Source: an uncultured Eubacteriales bacterium (GTDB lineage Bacteria > Bacillota > Clostridia > Christensenellales > Borkfalkiaceae). From it: a DNA stretch of 5,408 bases. Positions 1-5,401 of the stretch are shown here, one piece after another. The translations under genes were made by a program, and so were the position numbers. Positions within the stretch are counted from its first letter, which is position 1, and each line of letters starts with the position of its first letter. The stretch covers positions 1 through 5,408 of the forward strand of contig CAJMCT010000072.1 of the NCBI GenBank assembly GCA_905211955.1. Direction: 5' to 3'. Below the pieces are notes generated by a model that had not been told where the DNA came from, did no database searches, and saw only the letters and a list, made by a program, of their open reading frames with translations.

Positions 1-1071
1 TGCCTTTTCAATTACGCCACCACCGATACATTTATCGCCTTGATAGAATACTGCGAACTGACCTTCGGTGATTGCACGTTGTTTTTCTTCAAAGTCTACC
101 CTAATAAAATCGTCGCAAAATTCAATCCTGCATTTTTGTTCAGGTTGACGGTATCTAAACTTGCCCGTGCATTCTATAATCTTTCCTTCCGGCTTTGAAG
201 GAATAAAATTCATTTCCTTCATAATAAGCCCTTTGCTATAAAGTTTTTCTTCTTCGCCGTGAGCAACGTATAGAATATTATTTTTTAAATCCTTTTCGAT
301 AACGAACCAGCGAGTGCCATCGTCGCCTTTTTGCCCGCCTATGTTAAGTCCGCGCCTTTGCCCTATGGTGTAATACATAAGCCCTAAGTGTTCGCCAAGC
401 ACCTTGCCGTCGTAAGTCATAATCTTTCCTTTTTTTGCAGGAATATACGTTTGCAAGAACTTTCTAAAATTACGCTCGCCTATAAAACAAATACCTGTGG
501 AATCTTTTTTGGTAGCAGTTGCAAGTCCATGTTTTTCGGCAATGCGCCTAACTTCGCCTTTCTCAAGTTTCCCAAGTGGGAACAAAACCTTATCTAATTG
601 GCTTTGTGATAATTGATTTAGGAAATACGTTTGGTCTTTGCCTTGGTCTTTGGCTTTTAATAGATAGTGCGTATCTCCGTCGTGCAAAATATCGCAGTAA
701 TGCCCCGTTGCGATATAGTCCGCACCAAGTTCTAACGCCTTTTCTTTAAAATCCTTAAACTTTATTTCCCTATTACATAAAACGTCTGGATTTGGGGTTC
801 TACCTGCCTTATATTCGGCAAGGAAATAAGAAAACACCCTATCCATATATTCTTTGGCAAAATTAACTGAATAGTACGGGATACCGATAGCGTTTGCGAC
901 ACGACGAACGTCGGCGAAGTCTTCTTCGCCGGTGCACGCGCCACACTCGTCCTTTTCTTCCCAGTTATTCATATAAAGTCCGATTACGTTGTAGCCTTGC
1001 TCTTTTAAGAGAAGTGCTGCAACCGAACTGTCCACGCCGCCACTCATTCCGACGACAACGGTTTTTGCCAT
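1..1071 (-). CDS. mnmA: tRNA-specific 2-thiouridylase MnmA (3' end cut by window edge)
   Basis: MnmA is the cytoplasmic enzyme that puts sulfur on uridine 34 of tRNA-Lys, -Glu and -Gln. It adenylates the base with ATP and then uses persulfide sulfur from a cysteine desulfurase. The first 357 codons are visible and the reading frame is still open at base 1. Family proteins are about 350-370 residues, so only a few residues should be missing. Visible signatures are the PP-loop ATP site GMSGGVDSS (residues 8-16), the motif TPNPDVLCNREIKF with catalytic Cys99, the motif STGICFIGERNF with the second catalytic Cys195, and GQRRGLNIGG near residue 237 at the start of the central beta domain. All key residues are present. 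The ATG at 1071 has an AAGGAG site at 1078-1083, five to six bases upstream. The gene lies 20 bases after the SGNH hydrolase gene on the same strand and is probably co-transcribed with it. The family call is firm. Confidence 0.97.
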   Translation of the reverse strand, partial: MAKTVVVGMSGGVDSSVAALLLKEQGYNVIGLYMNNWEEKDECGACTGEEDFADVRRVANAIGIPYYSVNFAKEYMDRVFSYFLAEYKAGRTPNPDVLCNREIKFKDFKEKALELGADYIATGHYCDILHDGDTHYLLKAKDQGKDQTYFLNQLSQSQLDKVLFPLGKLEKGEVRRIAEKHGLATATKKDSTGICFIGERNFRKFLQTYIPAKKGKIMTYDGKVLGEHLGLMYYTIGQRRGLNIGGQKGDDGTRWFVIEKDLKNNILYVAHGEEEKLYSKGLIMKEMNFIPSKPEGKIIECTGKFRYRQPEQKCRIEFCDDFIRVDFEEKQRAITEGQFAVFYQGDKCIGGGVIEKA

Positions 1072-1091
1072 TTGTTGCTCCTTGTTTTTAA

Positions 1092-2117
1092 CTATTTTCC
1101 CAAAGCCTTTTTAACTTCTTCAAAATAGCCTAGATTGTCTAATCTTTTATAAATTTGGTCGCCTATAATATCGTAAGCATACGCTAAGAAGTGGGTTGCA
1201 TCTTCTTCGCCGTCAACCGTCATTTTTAAGAACCTATACGGAGTTTTGCCTTCTTTCATAAGTTCGATATCTTCGCTTGTAGGCTCTAAGTTATAATCTT
1301 TAAAAACTCCGTCCATAGAAGAAAAATATTCTCTTAGGTTAAAATACTTTTCGCCAAACGCTTCTTGCATTGTCTTTTCTAAAAGCGCGCGCTCCGACTT
1401 GTTTTCGGTATGAAGCCCTACTACGAGATAACGGTCTTTATTAGTCGTTTGATGGTCGATAAGTTTGTTTATTTGAGAAACCAAAACGTCTGGATTACGA
1501 ACGCCGTTTTCATCTTCCCAACCACCGTTGGTGCCGATAAAGATTACCGCAACGTAGTCTAAATATTTGGAGTTCGCGGAAGTAATAATTTTAGTGCCTT
1601 TTTTAACTAAAACTTCTTCGCCTTCAGTAAGTCTTCTAAAAGTATATTTGGGGTCGGGTTCTATCCAGAACGCGCCCGTTTCAATACGGCCTTCCACACC
1701 GTTTATCACAACGTTATTAAGTCCGCGAGAGCCGTCGTCTTGCAAAAGGGGTGCAACCTTTCTGCCTTCTTCAGAAGTAAACTCTATGGGAACGGCGGAA
1801 ATATATTTAGAAATAACGAAGTCTTTTGAAACGACGAACGGAATAGCACCGTTTCTACCAATAATGGTAGCCGTAGTTTCGCCACCTACACCCATGTTTA
1901 CTACGGGCGGGCAAAAAATTCTTTTCCCGTCAACCATAGCACCGCCAAACACGTTTTGGGAAACGAGTGTTTTTATCCTATTTGCATAAGGGTGGGGTTG
2001 CATACACGATTCACATGCACCGTAAGTTAAACTATCCCCCCAACAAACTATACCGGGAAGATATCTTTCAACCGTTTTAACGGCTTCTTCGTATTTATTT
2101 GATTGGACCTTTTCCAT
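1092..2117 (-). CDS. SGNH/GDSL-type hydrolase, cytoplasmic, with large insert
   Basis: This is a 341-residue protein of the SGNH (GDSL) esterase/lipase fold, probably hydrolysing an ester such as an acyl or acetyl group. The substrate cannot be read from the sequence. Block I is CWGDSLTYG with the nucleophile Ser29. Block II is NMGVGGET (residues 74-81) with the oxyanion glycine. Block III is IGTNGG (194-199) with Asn197. Block V is DATHF with Asp306 and His309, so all four S-G-N-H residues are present. Blocks II and III are about 120 residues apart, far more than in minimal family members. The extra stretch (about 100-185) looks beta-rich and may be an inserted subdomain that shapes the substrate site. 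No signal peptide or membrane segment is visible, so a cytoplasmic location is inferred, unlike many secreted relatives. The start at 2117 is set by GGGAGA at 2124-2129, six bases upstream. It is the first gene of an operon with mnmA. The fold is sure; the exact activity is not. Confidence 0.85.
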   Translation of the reverse strand: MEKVQSNKYEEAVKTVERYLPGIVCWGDSLTYGACESCMQPHPYANRIKTLVSQNVFGGAMVDGKRIFCPPVVNMGVGGETTATIIGRNGAIPFVVSKDFVISKYISAVPIEFTSEEGRKVAPLLQDDGSRGLNNVVINGVEGRIETGAFWIEPDPKYTFRRLTEGEEVLVKKGTKIITSANSKYLDYVAVIFIGTNGGWEDENGVRNPDVLVSQINKLIDHQTTNKDRYLVVGLHTENKSERALLEKTMQEAFGEKYFNLREYFSSMDGVFKDYNLEPTSEDIELMKEGKTPYRFLKMTVDGEEDATHFLAYAYDIIGDQIYKRLDNLGYFEEVKKALGK

Positions 2118-2150
2118 AATTGTTCTCCCATGCGGAAATTTAACGATTTA

Positions 2151-2179
2151 ATTATAAATTCTAAACCCAAGATTGTCAA
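2151..2179 (-). promoter_or_regulatory. Consensus sigma-A promoter for the SGNH hydrolase-mnmA operon
   Basis: Read on the minus strand, there is a perfect -35 box TTGACA (2179-2174), a spacer of exactly 17 bases, and a perfect -10 box TATAAT (2156-2151). Transcription should begin near 2144, giving a leader of about 27 bases before the ATG at 2117. A full 12/12 match to the vegetative consensus predicts strong constitutive expression. Confidence 0.9.
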
Positions 2180-2250
2180 CGGGAAACGGCAAAGGTTTTG
2201 TACTAAAAGTATAGATTTTTGGGTAGTATAGTTATTATTTTTCAAAATAC

Positions 2251-2279
2251 TTGATTATTTTGAATAATTTTGTTATGCT
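2251..2279 (+). promoter_or_regulatory. Sigma-A promoter with extended -10 for the CNNM/CBS transporter gene
   Basis: The -35 box is TTGATT (2251-2256). A 17-base spacer follows, then the -10 box TATGCT (2274-2279), preceded by the extended -10 element TG at 2271-2272. Transcription should start near 2286, leaving a leader of about 48 bases. It is divergent from the SGNH-mnmA promoter, with the two -35 boxes about 70 bases apart. Confidence 0.7.
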
Positions 2280-2284
2280 TGTTG

Positions 2285-2321
2285 TATCAATTAATATAAA
2301 AAGACAACAACGTAATTGATA
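2285..2321 (+). repeat. Inverted repeat in the leader, touching the ribosome binding site
   Basis: TATCAATTA (2285-2293) and TAATTGATA (2313-2321) are perfect 9-base inverted copies separated by 19 bases. The right arm ends on the first base of the AAAGGAG ribosome binding site. In RNA it could form an AT-rich hairpin beside the site. In DNA it could be a two-half-site operator just downstream of the promoter. The stem has one G-C pair, so RNA stability is doubtful. No known riboswitch class (for example an Mg2+ sensor) is recognised. Confidence 0.4.
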
Positions 2322-2327
2322 AAGGAG
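2321..2327 (+). promoter_or_regulatory. Ribosome binding site fixing the transporter start at 2334
   Basis: AAAGGAG lies six bases before the ATG at 2334. The frame also opens at a TTG at 2316, but that codon is upstream of this site and would place the site inside the coding region. The ATG is therefore the true start. Confidence 0.9.
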
Positions 2328-2333
2328 TTCTTT

Positions 2334-3605
2334 ATGCCAGAAGGCACCGTTCCCCTGCTGATTGCCCTTATAGTTTTAATACTTTTATCGGGCTTTTTCT
2401 CATCGACTGAAACCGCTTACTCTTGCGCAAACCGAATAAAACTTCGCACTTGGGTAGGAAACGGAAATAAACGCGCCAAAAAAGTGCTTTGGCTTGCCGA
2501 AGACAACTACGACAACCTTATAAGCACCATACTTGTAGGGAACAATATTGTAAACCTTACCGCAGCGACACTTGGCACTATATTCTTTGCTAAGATTTTA
2601 GCAAGCACGAACGTAGATTATAATCTTATATCGACCATAGCAATAACGGTTGCAGTACTAATTTTGGGCGAAATCACACCTAAGTTTATAGCAAAATCGG
2701 TACCTGAAAAAATGGCTATGCTATACTACCCGTTGATAATGCCTTTTTATTATCTTTTCTACCCCTTTAATCTTTTGTTTAAGGGTTGGAAATGGTTGCT
2801 CTCTAAAATCTTCCGCTTCAAGACTGAAGACGTTGTCACCGAAGACGAGATTATGACGGTAGTTGAAGAAGCCGAAGAAGACGGTACTATTCGTGAAGAC
2901 GAAACAAACCTTATCCGCTCGGTTATAGAGTTTGACGACGTGGAAGTTGGGGACATTTTAGTTCCGAGAGTTAATATCGTTGCAGTAGATATAAATTCTT
3001 CTATGGAAGATATAAAAAAGATATTTAACCGCGAAGGGTATTCGAGAATCCCCGTTTATAAAGATAGCATAGATACGATAATCGGTACTATACACGAAAA
3101 AGACTTTTATAAAGCCTACCTTAAAGGTGCAAAGAATATCAACGAAATTTTACAAAACGCTCTTTACACTACCGAGCATGCAAAAATTTCTAAACTTTTA
3201 AAACAACTTCAAAAACAAAAAGTTCATATCGCGGTAGTTCTAGACGAATACGGCGGAACACTAGGACTTGTCACCTTAGAAGACATTTTAGAAGAACTCG
3301 TGGGCGAGATTTGGGACGAACACGATCAGGAAATAAACTATATTAAGAAGATTGAAGAAAACCTATACCTTGCAGAAGGCAACGCGCATTTATCAGACGT
3401 GTTTGAATACTTCGGTTTAGAAGACGAAGTGGATAATTTTGAAGCTAATACGCTTAGCGGTTGGGTTATTGAAAAACTTGGCGAAATACCGAGAACGGGC
3501 AAAAAGTTCAACTTTAACAACCTTGACATTGAAGTGACCAAGTCAACCGTTAAAAGAGTACTTCAAGTAAAAATTACAGTAAACGAAAAAATAGACGAAG
3601 AATAA
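2334..3605 (+). CDS. CNNM/CBS-pair/CorC-domain membrane transporter (HlyC/CorC family)
   Basis: This 423-residue inner-membrane protein belongs to the family once called hemolysin C and now tied to Mg2+ (and sometimes Co2+) efflux, likely by Na+ exchange. Residues 5-160 form the DUF21/CNNM membrane domain. It has hydrophobic segments near 7-23, 63-90, 99-118 and 128-148, and the family motifs GFFSSTETAYS (20-30), GNNIVNL (69-75) and GEITPK (112-117), which line the ion site in related structures. An acidic linker follows (VTEDEIMTVVEEAEEDG). A CBS pair, which binds ATP-Mg2+ in relatives, spans about 205-325 and ends in DEYGGTLGLVTLEDILEELV. The C-terminal CorC/transporter-associated domain spans about 340-418. 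Length and domain order are normal and nothing is missing. The gene stands alone behind its own promoter and ends in a hairpin. The architecture call is firm. Whether it exports Mg2+ here is family inference. Confidence 0.93.
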   Translation: MPEGTVPLLIALIVLILLSGFFSSTETAYSCANRIKLRTWVGNGNKRAKKVLWLAEDNYDNLISTILVGNNIVNLTAATLGTIFFAKILASTNVDYNLISTIAITVAVLILGEITPKFIAKSVPEKMAMLYYPLIMPFYYLFYPFNLLFKGWKWLLSKIFRFKTEDVVTEDEIMTVVEEAEEDGTIREDETNLIRSVIEFDDVEVGDILVPRVNIVAVDINSSMEDIKKIFNREGYSRIPVYKDSIDTIIGTIHEKDFYKAYLKGAKNINEILQNALYTTEHAKISKLLKQLQKQKVHIAVVLDEYGGTLGLVTLEDILEELVGEIWDEHDQEINYIKKIEENLYLAEGNAHLSDVFEYFGLEDEVDNFEANTLSGWVIEKLGEIPRTGKKFNFNNLDIEVTKSTVKRVLQVKITVNEKIDEE

Positions 3606-3634
3606 CGCCAAACGCTTGGCGTTTTCTTCTCTTT
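3604..3634 (+). terminator. Hairpin overlapping the stop codon of the transporter gene
   Basis: AACGCCAA (3604-3611), the loop ACGC, and TTGGCGTT (3616-3623) form an 8-base stem. It begins inside the TAA stop and is followed by TTTTCTTCTCTTT, a T-rich tract broken by C residues. It looks like an intrinsic terminator, but the broken T tract may make it leaky. The next gene, a tRNA, starts 11 bases after the stem. Confidence 0.75.
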
Positions 3635-3711
3635 ACACCCGTGGCGCAACTGGATAACGCACCAGATTCCGATTCTGGAGAATACAAGTTCAAACCTTGT
3701 CGGGTGTGCCA
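3635..3711 (+). tRNA. tRNA-Arg(CCG), CCA encoded
   Basis: A full cloverleaf can be drawn. The acceptor stem is ACACCCG (3635-3641) with CGGGTGT (3701-3707), then discriminator G and encoded CCA (3709-3711). The D arm is GCGC/ACGC with a TGG-containing loop and one C-A mismatch at its loop-proximal pair. The anticodon stem CCAGA/TCTGG (3662-3666, 3674-3678) encloses TTCCGAT, giving anticodon CCG at 3669-3671. The variable loop has five bases, and the T arm ACAAG/CTTGT encloses TTCAAAC. It decodes the arginine codon CGG. No promoter is obvious in the few bases before it, so it may be transcribed by read-through from the transporter gene or from a promoter within that gene's 3' end. Confidence 0.95.
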
Positions 3712-3744
3712 AAAAAGACACTCTAACTTAGAGTGTCTTTTTTT
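3711..3744. terminator. Bidirectional terminator between tRNA-Arg and the convergent operon
   Basis: GACACTCT (3717-3724) and AGAGTGTC (3730-3737) pair around a five-base loop. The stem is flanked by six A residues on the left and seven T residues on the right. It therefore ends with a U tract whichever strand is transcribed. It should stop plus-strand transcripts after the tRNA and minus-strand transcripts of the three-gene operon. The stop codon of the zinc-ribbon gene (3743-3745) sits at its edge, and its first A is the last base of the tRNA CCA. Confidence 0.92.
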
Positions 3745-4240
3745 ATTTTGTAAGTCTACTCTGTAAATTTATGTAATACGCTATTTTTCGCTCGCAGTCG
3801 GCAACCTTAGAAGCATAAAAGGTTATCTTTTCCCCGTATTTTAAGCTGAGTTGTTTTTGTTTCTTTTTTGCAAAGCATAGTAAAACACCGCTTGGTATTA
3901 AAAGCAAAAGAGAAAAAGCGGTTACAAATATAAACATTAAAGAAAGCACGAAACCCCCGATTGCTAGATACCAAAGTTTTTTTGGTGATGATAGGTTTTT
4001 ATAATATAAAAGAGAGTCGTAGTTTTTCTTTTTCTCGTAATATAATTCGTTGGTTTTTTTACTAAATTCTTCTTTTAATTCTTCAATAAAAACACTATCT
4101 TCAGTATCTAAATCAATTTTATCTAAATCAAAACTAAACTTTTGATTACAATATTCGCATAAAAATACTTCGTCTTCTACCATTTGATATTTTTTAGAAC
4201 CACAATGCGGACAACTTAAACTACCGTATTTCATTTTCAA
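3743..4240 (-). CDS. Zinc-ribbon protein with a C-terminal membrane hairpin, unknown function
   Basis: This is a 165-residue protein that I do not recognise as a named family. The N-terminus holds a zinc ribbon: CPHC (10-13) and CEYC (28-31) supply four cysteines, followed by NQKFSF. Residues 40-88 are charged and probably helical, rich in Lys and Glu and possibly coiled coil. Residues 89-124 are a continuous hydrophobic stretch long enough for a two-helix membrane hairpin. A lysine-rich patch and another helical tail follow (125-165). It is the last gene of the operon, overlaps the YidD-like gene by 20 bases, and ends at the shared terminator. The start is taken as TTG at 4240 because GGGAGA (4246-4251) is five bases before it. 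The ATG two codons later (4234) has an 11-base gap, longer than usual, but remains possible. It could be an assembly or sensing partner of the YidD-like protein; that is inference. Confidence 0.8.
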   Translation of the reverse strand: MKMKYGSLSCPHCGSKKYQMVEDEVFLCEYCNQKFSFDLDKIDLDTEDSVFIEELKEEFSKKTNELYYEKKKNYDSLLYYKNLSSPKKLWYLAIGGFVLSLMFIFVTAFSLLLLIPSGVLLCFAKKKQKQLSLKYGEKITFYASKVADCERKIAYYINLQSRLTK

Positions 4241-4709
4241 ATTTTTCTCCCATTTTTCTTGTCGGAAAGTCTACCTTATATTCTTCCCCATTACAAGTAA
4301 CGTAAAGTCTTTTTCTAATTTTCAAAAGTGCTAATGCAAGCGGAAAAATTCGTTTTAAACAAATTATTGCGTACTCGCTACAAGACGGTATACACTTGCA
4401 CGTTCTTCTCGTTTTATCTTTTGCCCTTGCTTGATAGCATTTTACGACCATAATTAAGCAAAATCGTAAATGCGTTTCTATTATAAAGAGAATAGAAAAT
4501 GCGCAAAGCATTATCTTCAAAGATAACCCTACCGCTAGTAACGTTAAAAAATATATTGCACTAAACAACAAAAATGGCAATATAACGAAATATGCCGTTA
4601 CTTGCCATTTTTTTGTTTTTGGTCTAACTAGGACTCTTGAAGTTACTATTTGTTCGAGTTTCTTTTGCCGTTTGTATTCTTTTCTTATTAACTCAATGTC
4701 CTTTCCCAT
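4221..4709 (-). CDS. YidD-like (DUF37) protein with an added two-helix membrane anchor
   Basis: The C-terminal part of this 162-residue protein is a divergent YidD domain. YidD is a small membrane-associated factor that helps YidC/Oxa1 insert membrane proteins. The match runs from VVKCYQARAK (88-97) through CKCIPSCSEYA (104-114), the helix with LKRIFPLALALLKIRKRL, and the third cysteine in VTCNG (137-141). The three cysteines conserved in YidD align with Cys104, Cys110 and Cys139, and Cys106 is extra. The usual ending GGxDPVP is replaced by NGEEYKVDFP. Ordinary YidD is about 70-90 residues; here a basic N-terminus and two hydrophobic spans (about 36-60 and 63-90) are added, so this form should be a true membrane protein. 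It starts two bases after the stop of the TPR-like gene with no clear ribosome site, which suggests translational coupling, and its end overlaps the zinc-ribbon gene. It is not beside rnpA or yidC, so it is probably a paralogue. Domain call likely; role unknown. Confidence 0.82.
   Translation of the reverse strand: MGKDIELIRKEYKRQKKLEQIVTSRVLVRPKTKKWQVTAYFVILPFLLFSAIYFLTLLAVGLSLKIMLCAFSILFIIETHLRFCLIMVVKCYQARAKDKTRRTCKCIPSCSEYAIICLKRIFPLALALLKIRKRLYVTCNGEEYKVDFPTRKMGEKFENEIR
4246..4251 (-). promoter_or_regulatory. Ribosome binding site favouring a TTG start
   Basis: GGGAGA read on the minus strand lies within the end of the YidD-like gene. It is five bases before TTG 4240 and eleven before ATG 4234. 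In this window the SGNH gene has the same GGGAGA six bases from its ATG, which supports the TTG. Confidence 0.6.
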
Positions 4710-4711
4710 AA

Positions 4712-5353
4712 TTATTTTTTCGTGTTAGCAAAAGAAATGCAACCAGCCTTTGCAGGCATTTCGTAAGAAGGATCAATTTTTTTAATTTTTTCAGCATAAA
4801 TTTCTGCATCGCCCTTCACAGCCCATCCATACCATTTTTGTGACAACGAAACGTATTCCTTCCAAGCAACTACTGCAAGAGATTTGCTCTTTGGATCAGC
4901 AACATAAAGAGAGTCAAGCAAGTTACCAACTTCTTTAATAGTTGACATACCACCTTTACCGCAACTAGTAATTGCACCATTATCAAAAACCTTTACATAA
5001 CTATCGCCAATTTTAGTTTCATGATTTTTACCGTTCATATACCTGTTTAACGCCCAGGTTTCTGGAACGAAACTATTAACGATTTCTTCGATAGAAGTAA
5101 GTTGATCTTCTTTCGACATTTCGGAATCCTTTACAAGTTTAATTGCAGGAATAACCGCTTTGCAAAGATTTGCAAACTTTGAAGGGATTTCGATGTTCTT
5201 TCCTTCATAAAGAGAATAATAAGCATAAAAATATTTTGCTTCACCGTTTTGCGGATCTTCTTCTCTTACCTTGCTGTAATACGCTTTTGCATCCTCGCTG
5301 TTGTCTTCTGCCCTTGCTTGTCTAGCAAGTTTTAAGTATTTGTTTTCTTCCAT
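4712..5353 (-). CDS. TPR-like cytoplasmic protein, unknown function
   Basis: This 213-residue protein has no signal peptide or membrane segment. Residues 4-50 look like a tetratricopeptide-type helical hairpin: YLKLARQARAEDN, then AKAYYSKVREEDPQNGEAKY, then FYAYYSLYEG. Such repeats usually bind other proteins. The rest (51-213) is mixed helical with a short strand-like patch at 115-130 (GDSYVKVFDNGAITS) and a second TPR-like stretch near 160-196 that includes AEIYAEKIKKIDPSY. I do not recognise the family beyond this. It is the first gene of the three-gene operon. The start at 5353 is set by AAAGGAG at 5361-5367. An in-frame ATG at 5371 overlaps that site and is rejected. It probably serves as the soluble partner of the two membrane proteins encoded after it, by context only. 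Confidence 0.82.
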   Translation of the reverse strand: MEENKYLKLARQARAEDNSEDAKAYYSKVREEDPQNGEAKYFYAYYSLYEGKNIEIPSKFANLCKAVIPAIKLVKDSEMSKEDQLTSIEEIVNSFVPETWALNRYMNGKNHETKIGDSYVKVFDNGAITSCGKGGMSTIKEVGNLLDSLYVADPKSKSLAVVAWKEYVSLSQKWYGWAVKGDAEIYAEKIKKIDPSYEMPAKAGCISFANTKK

Positions 5354-5360
5354 AATTTTT

Positions 5361-5367
5361 CTCCTTT
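5361..5367 (-). promoter_or_regulatory. Ribosome binding site fixing the TPR-like gene start at 5353
   Basis: AAAGGAG on the minus strand lies seven bases before ATG 5353. The upstream ATG at 5371 would run through this site, so the shorter protein is preferred. Confidence 0.88.
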
Positions 5368-5370
5368 GCA

Positions 5371-5398
5371 TAATATTATTTTACTATGTAATATTATT
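5371..5398. repeat. Tandem 10-base AT-rich repeat upstream of the operon
   Basis: TAATATTATT occurs at 5371-5380 and again at 5389-5398, offset by 18 bases. Each copy contains the palindrome TAATATTA. The repeats straddle the proposed -10 region and could be paired operator half-sites, but low complexity makes coincidence plausible. Confidence 0.35.
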
Positions 5399-5401
5399 AT
5401 A
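5378..5401 (-). promoter_or_regulatory. Possible promoter region of the three-gene operon
   Basis: On the minus strand a perfect -10 sequence TATAAT lies at 5401-5396. Its -35 box would fall beyond the window. A weaker alternative is TTGTTA (5408-5403) with TAAAAT (5383-5378) at a long 19-base spacing. The stretch is almost pure A/T, so chance matches are likely. Confidence 0.35.

Noticed and set aside
388..597. Plus-strand open frame of 69 codons
   Set aside because: Antisense to the mnmA region that encodes catalytic Cys195, with no ribosome site.
762..944. Minus-strand open frame of 60 codons
   Set aside because: It overlaps mnmA in another frame, where mnmA is the verified coding frame.
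894..1091. Plus-strand open frame of 65 codons rich in Arg
   Set aside because: Antisense to the conserved N-terminal part of mnmA, with composition typical of a shadow frame.
1567..1989. Plus-strand open frame of 140 codons
   Set aside because: It lies entirely antisense within the SGNH hydrolase gene, which has clear catalytic motifs, and it has no ribosome site or domain signature.
2048..2245. Minus-strand open frame of 65 codons overlapping the SGNH promoter
   Set aside because: It would start upstream of the consensus promoter and overlap the SGNH start in another frame, with no ribosome site.
2281..2327. Known Mg2+ riboswitch (M-box or ykkC-like) before the cation transporter
   Set aside because: The leader is only about 48 bases, too short for an M-box, and no conserved riboswitch motif is visible.
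2759..2956. Minus-strand Ser-rich open frame of 65 codons
   Set aside because: Antisense shadow of the acidic linker of the CNNM/CBS gene.
3338..3541. Minus-strand open frame of 67 codons
   Set aside because: Antisense shadow of the CorC domain of the transporter gene.
3523..3551. TTGACA at 3523-3528 as a promoter for tRNA-Arg
   Set aside because: No acceptable -10 box lies 16-19 bases downstream, and the sequence encodes the conserved end of the transporter.
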